DNA from: Microtetraspora glauca
GTDB taxonomy: Bacteria; Actinomycetota; Actinomycetes; Streptomycetales; Streptomycetaceae
Assembly (NCBI GenBank): GCA_000721275.1
Contig: JOFO01000002.1
Coordinates: 1 to 64,000, forward strand
Length of the DNA stretch: 64,000 bases
Reading direction: 5' to 3'
Shown here: positions 63,917 to 64,000 of the stretch, piece by piece
How positions within the stretch are numbered: position 1 is the stretch's first letter
Layout: each line of letters opens with the position of its first letter
Notes under the pieces: model-generated
Told to the model about the DNA's origin: nothing
The model's database searches: none
What the model saw: the letters and a program-made list of their open reading frames with translations, nothing else
Position numbers and translations under genes: made by a program

Positions 63917-64000
63917 TCAGCCGCGCGGGGCGCGGGCGAGCTGGCGGGACTGGGCGACGAGCCGGCCGGCGCTGTCCCAGACCTCGGCGTCCTCCTCCAG
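63917..64000 (-). CDS. Acyl-CoA thioesterase family protein, C-terminus only
   Basis: The last 27 residues (LEEDAEVWDSAGRLVAQSRQ plus LARAPRG) match the end of TesB-like hot-dog thioesterases, in which the D/E-x-x-VWD-x-x-GRLVAQ-x-RQ-A stretch is common. The rest lies beyond the window. Confidence 0.75.
   Translation of the reverse strand: MEEDAEVWDSAGRLVAQSRQLARAPRG

Overview
The window is high-GC chromosomal DNA from a Streptomyces or very close relative. The evidence is the extreme G/C third-position bias, the many GTG and TTG starts, leaderless-looking genes, PucR, TetR and LuxR-LAL regulators, WXG-like secretion genes, and a gene order (cysteine desulfurase, mnmA, ligA, gatCAB, ilvBNC, serA, proline catabolism, leuB, ilvE, urease, cimA) that I recall as a conserved block of the Streptomyces core chromosome. 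No tRNA, rRNA, insertion sequence, prophage or CRISPR array was seen, so this is core chromosome with small accessory pockets.

Left third (1-27.8 kb): a partial secreted protein; a YceI protein behind a promoter with a palindromic operator; a Gly-tailed membrane protein; citramalate synthase (cimA) behind a leader ORF and a T-tailed terminator; a MHS-type transporter; a BetI-like TetR; an agmatine deiminase; a fused UreAB plus UreC urease; and a divergent NCS1 permease. The urease/permease intergenic region carries two copies of an inverted repeat with core TTGAG-N5-CTCAA, which fits a nitrogen-scavenging regulon. Then come ilvE, leuB, an AAC(2')-like acetyltransferase divergent from an epoxide-hydrolase-like protein, the proline-degradation pair (ProDH, P5C dehydrogenase) with a divergent PucR regulator, a TetR-carotenoid oxygenase operon, serA, ilvC, ilvN and ilvB. 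ilvB is preceded by a classic leader peptide (MRTRILVLGQRVG) and attenuator. Branched-chain amino-acid synthesis is therefore spread along the region with two leader-type controls.

Middle (27.8-46.4 kb): a membrane PAS-GGDEF-EAL protein whose EAL domain is degenerate; a 2-hydroxyacid dehydrogenase; an aldo/keto reductase; a secreted sugar-dehydrogenase-like lipoprotein; a 1000-residue LuxR regulator coupled to a tiny basic protein; a MMPL exporter overlapped by a GNAT gene; and a three-gene cassette (WXG-like helical protein, 757-residue protein with an EF-hand-like loop, lipoprotein) divergent from a membrane Ser/Thr kinase.

Right third (46.4-64 kb): gatB, a small membrane protein, gatA and gatC; an unusual helically phased 10-11 bp repeat array; a GGDEF-EAL phosphodiesterase that looks like RmdB; and a six-gene chain starting with a second cassette (WXG-like protein, alpha/beta-hydrolase effector, lipoprotein) and running through an SDR and a short MetE-like methionine synthase into ligA. 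After that come a LOG-family protein, a small hydrolase, mnmA, a Tat-exported amidase, a cysteine desulfurase and the tail of a thioesterase. The two WXG-like cassettes are recognisably paralogous: their small proteins align without gaps around a V-W-L-C helix. They are the best candidate here for a poorly described secretion or effector system.
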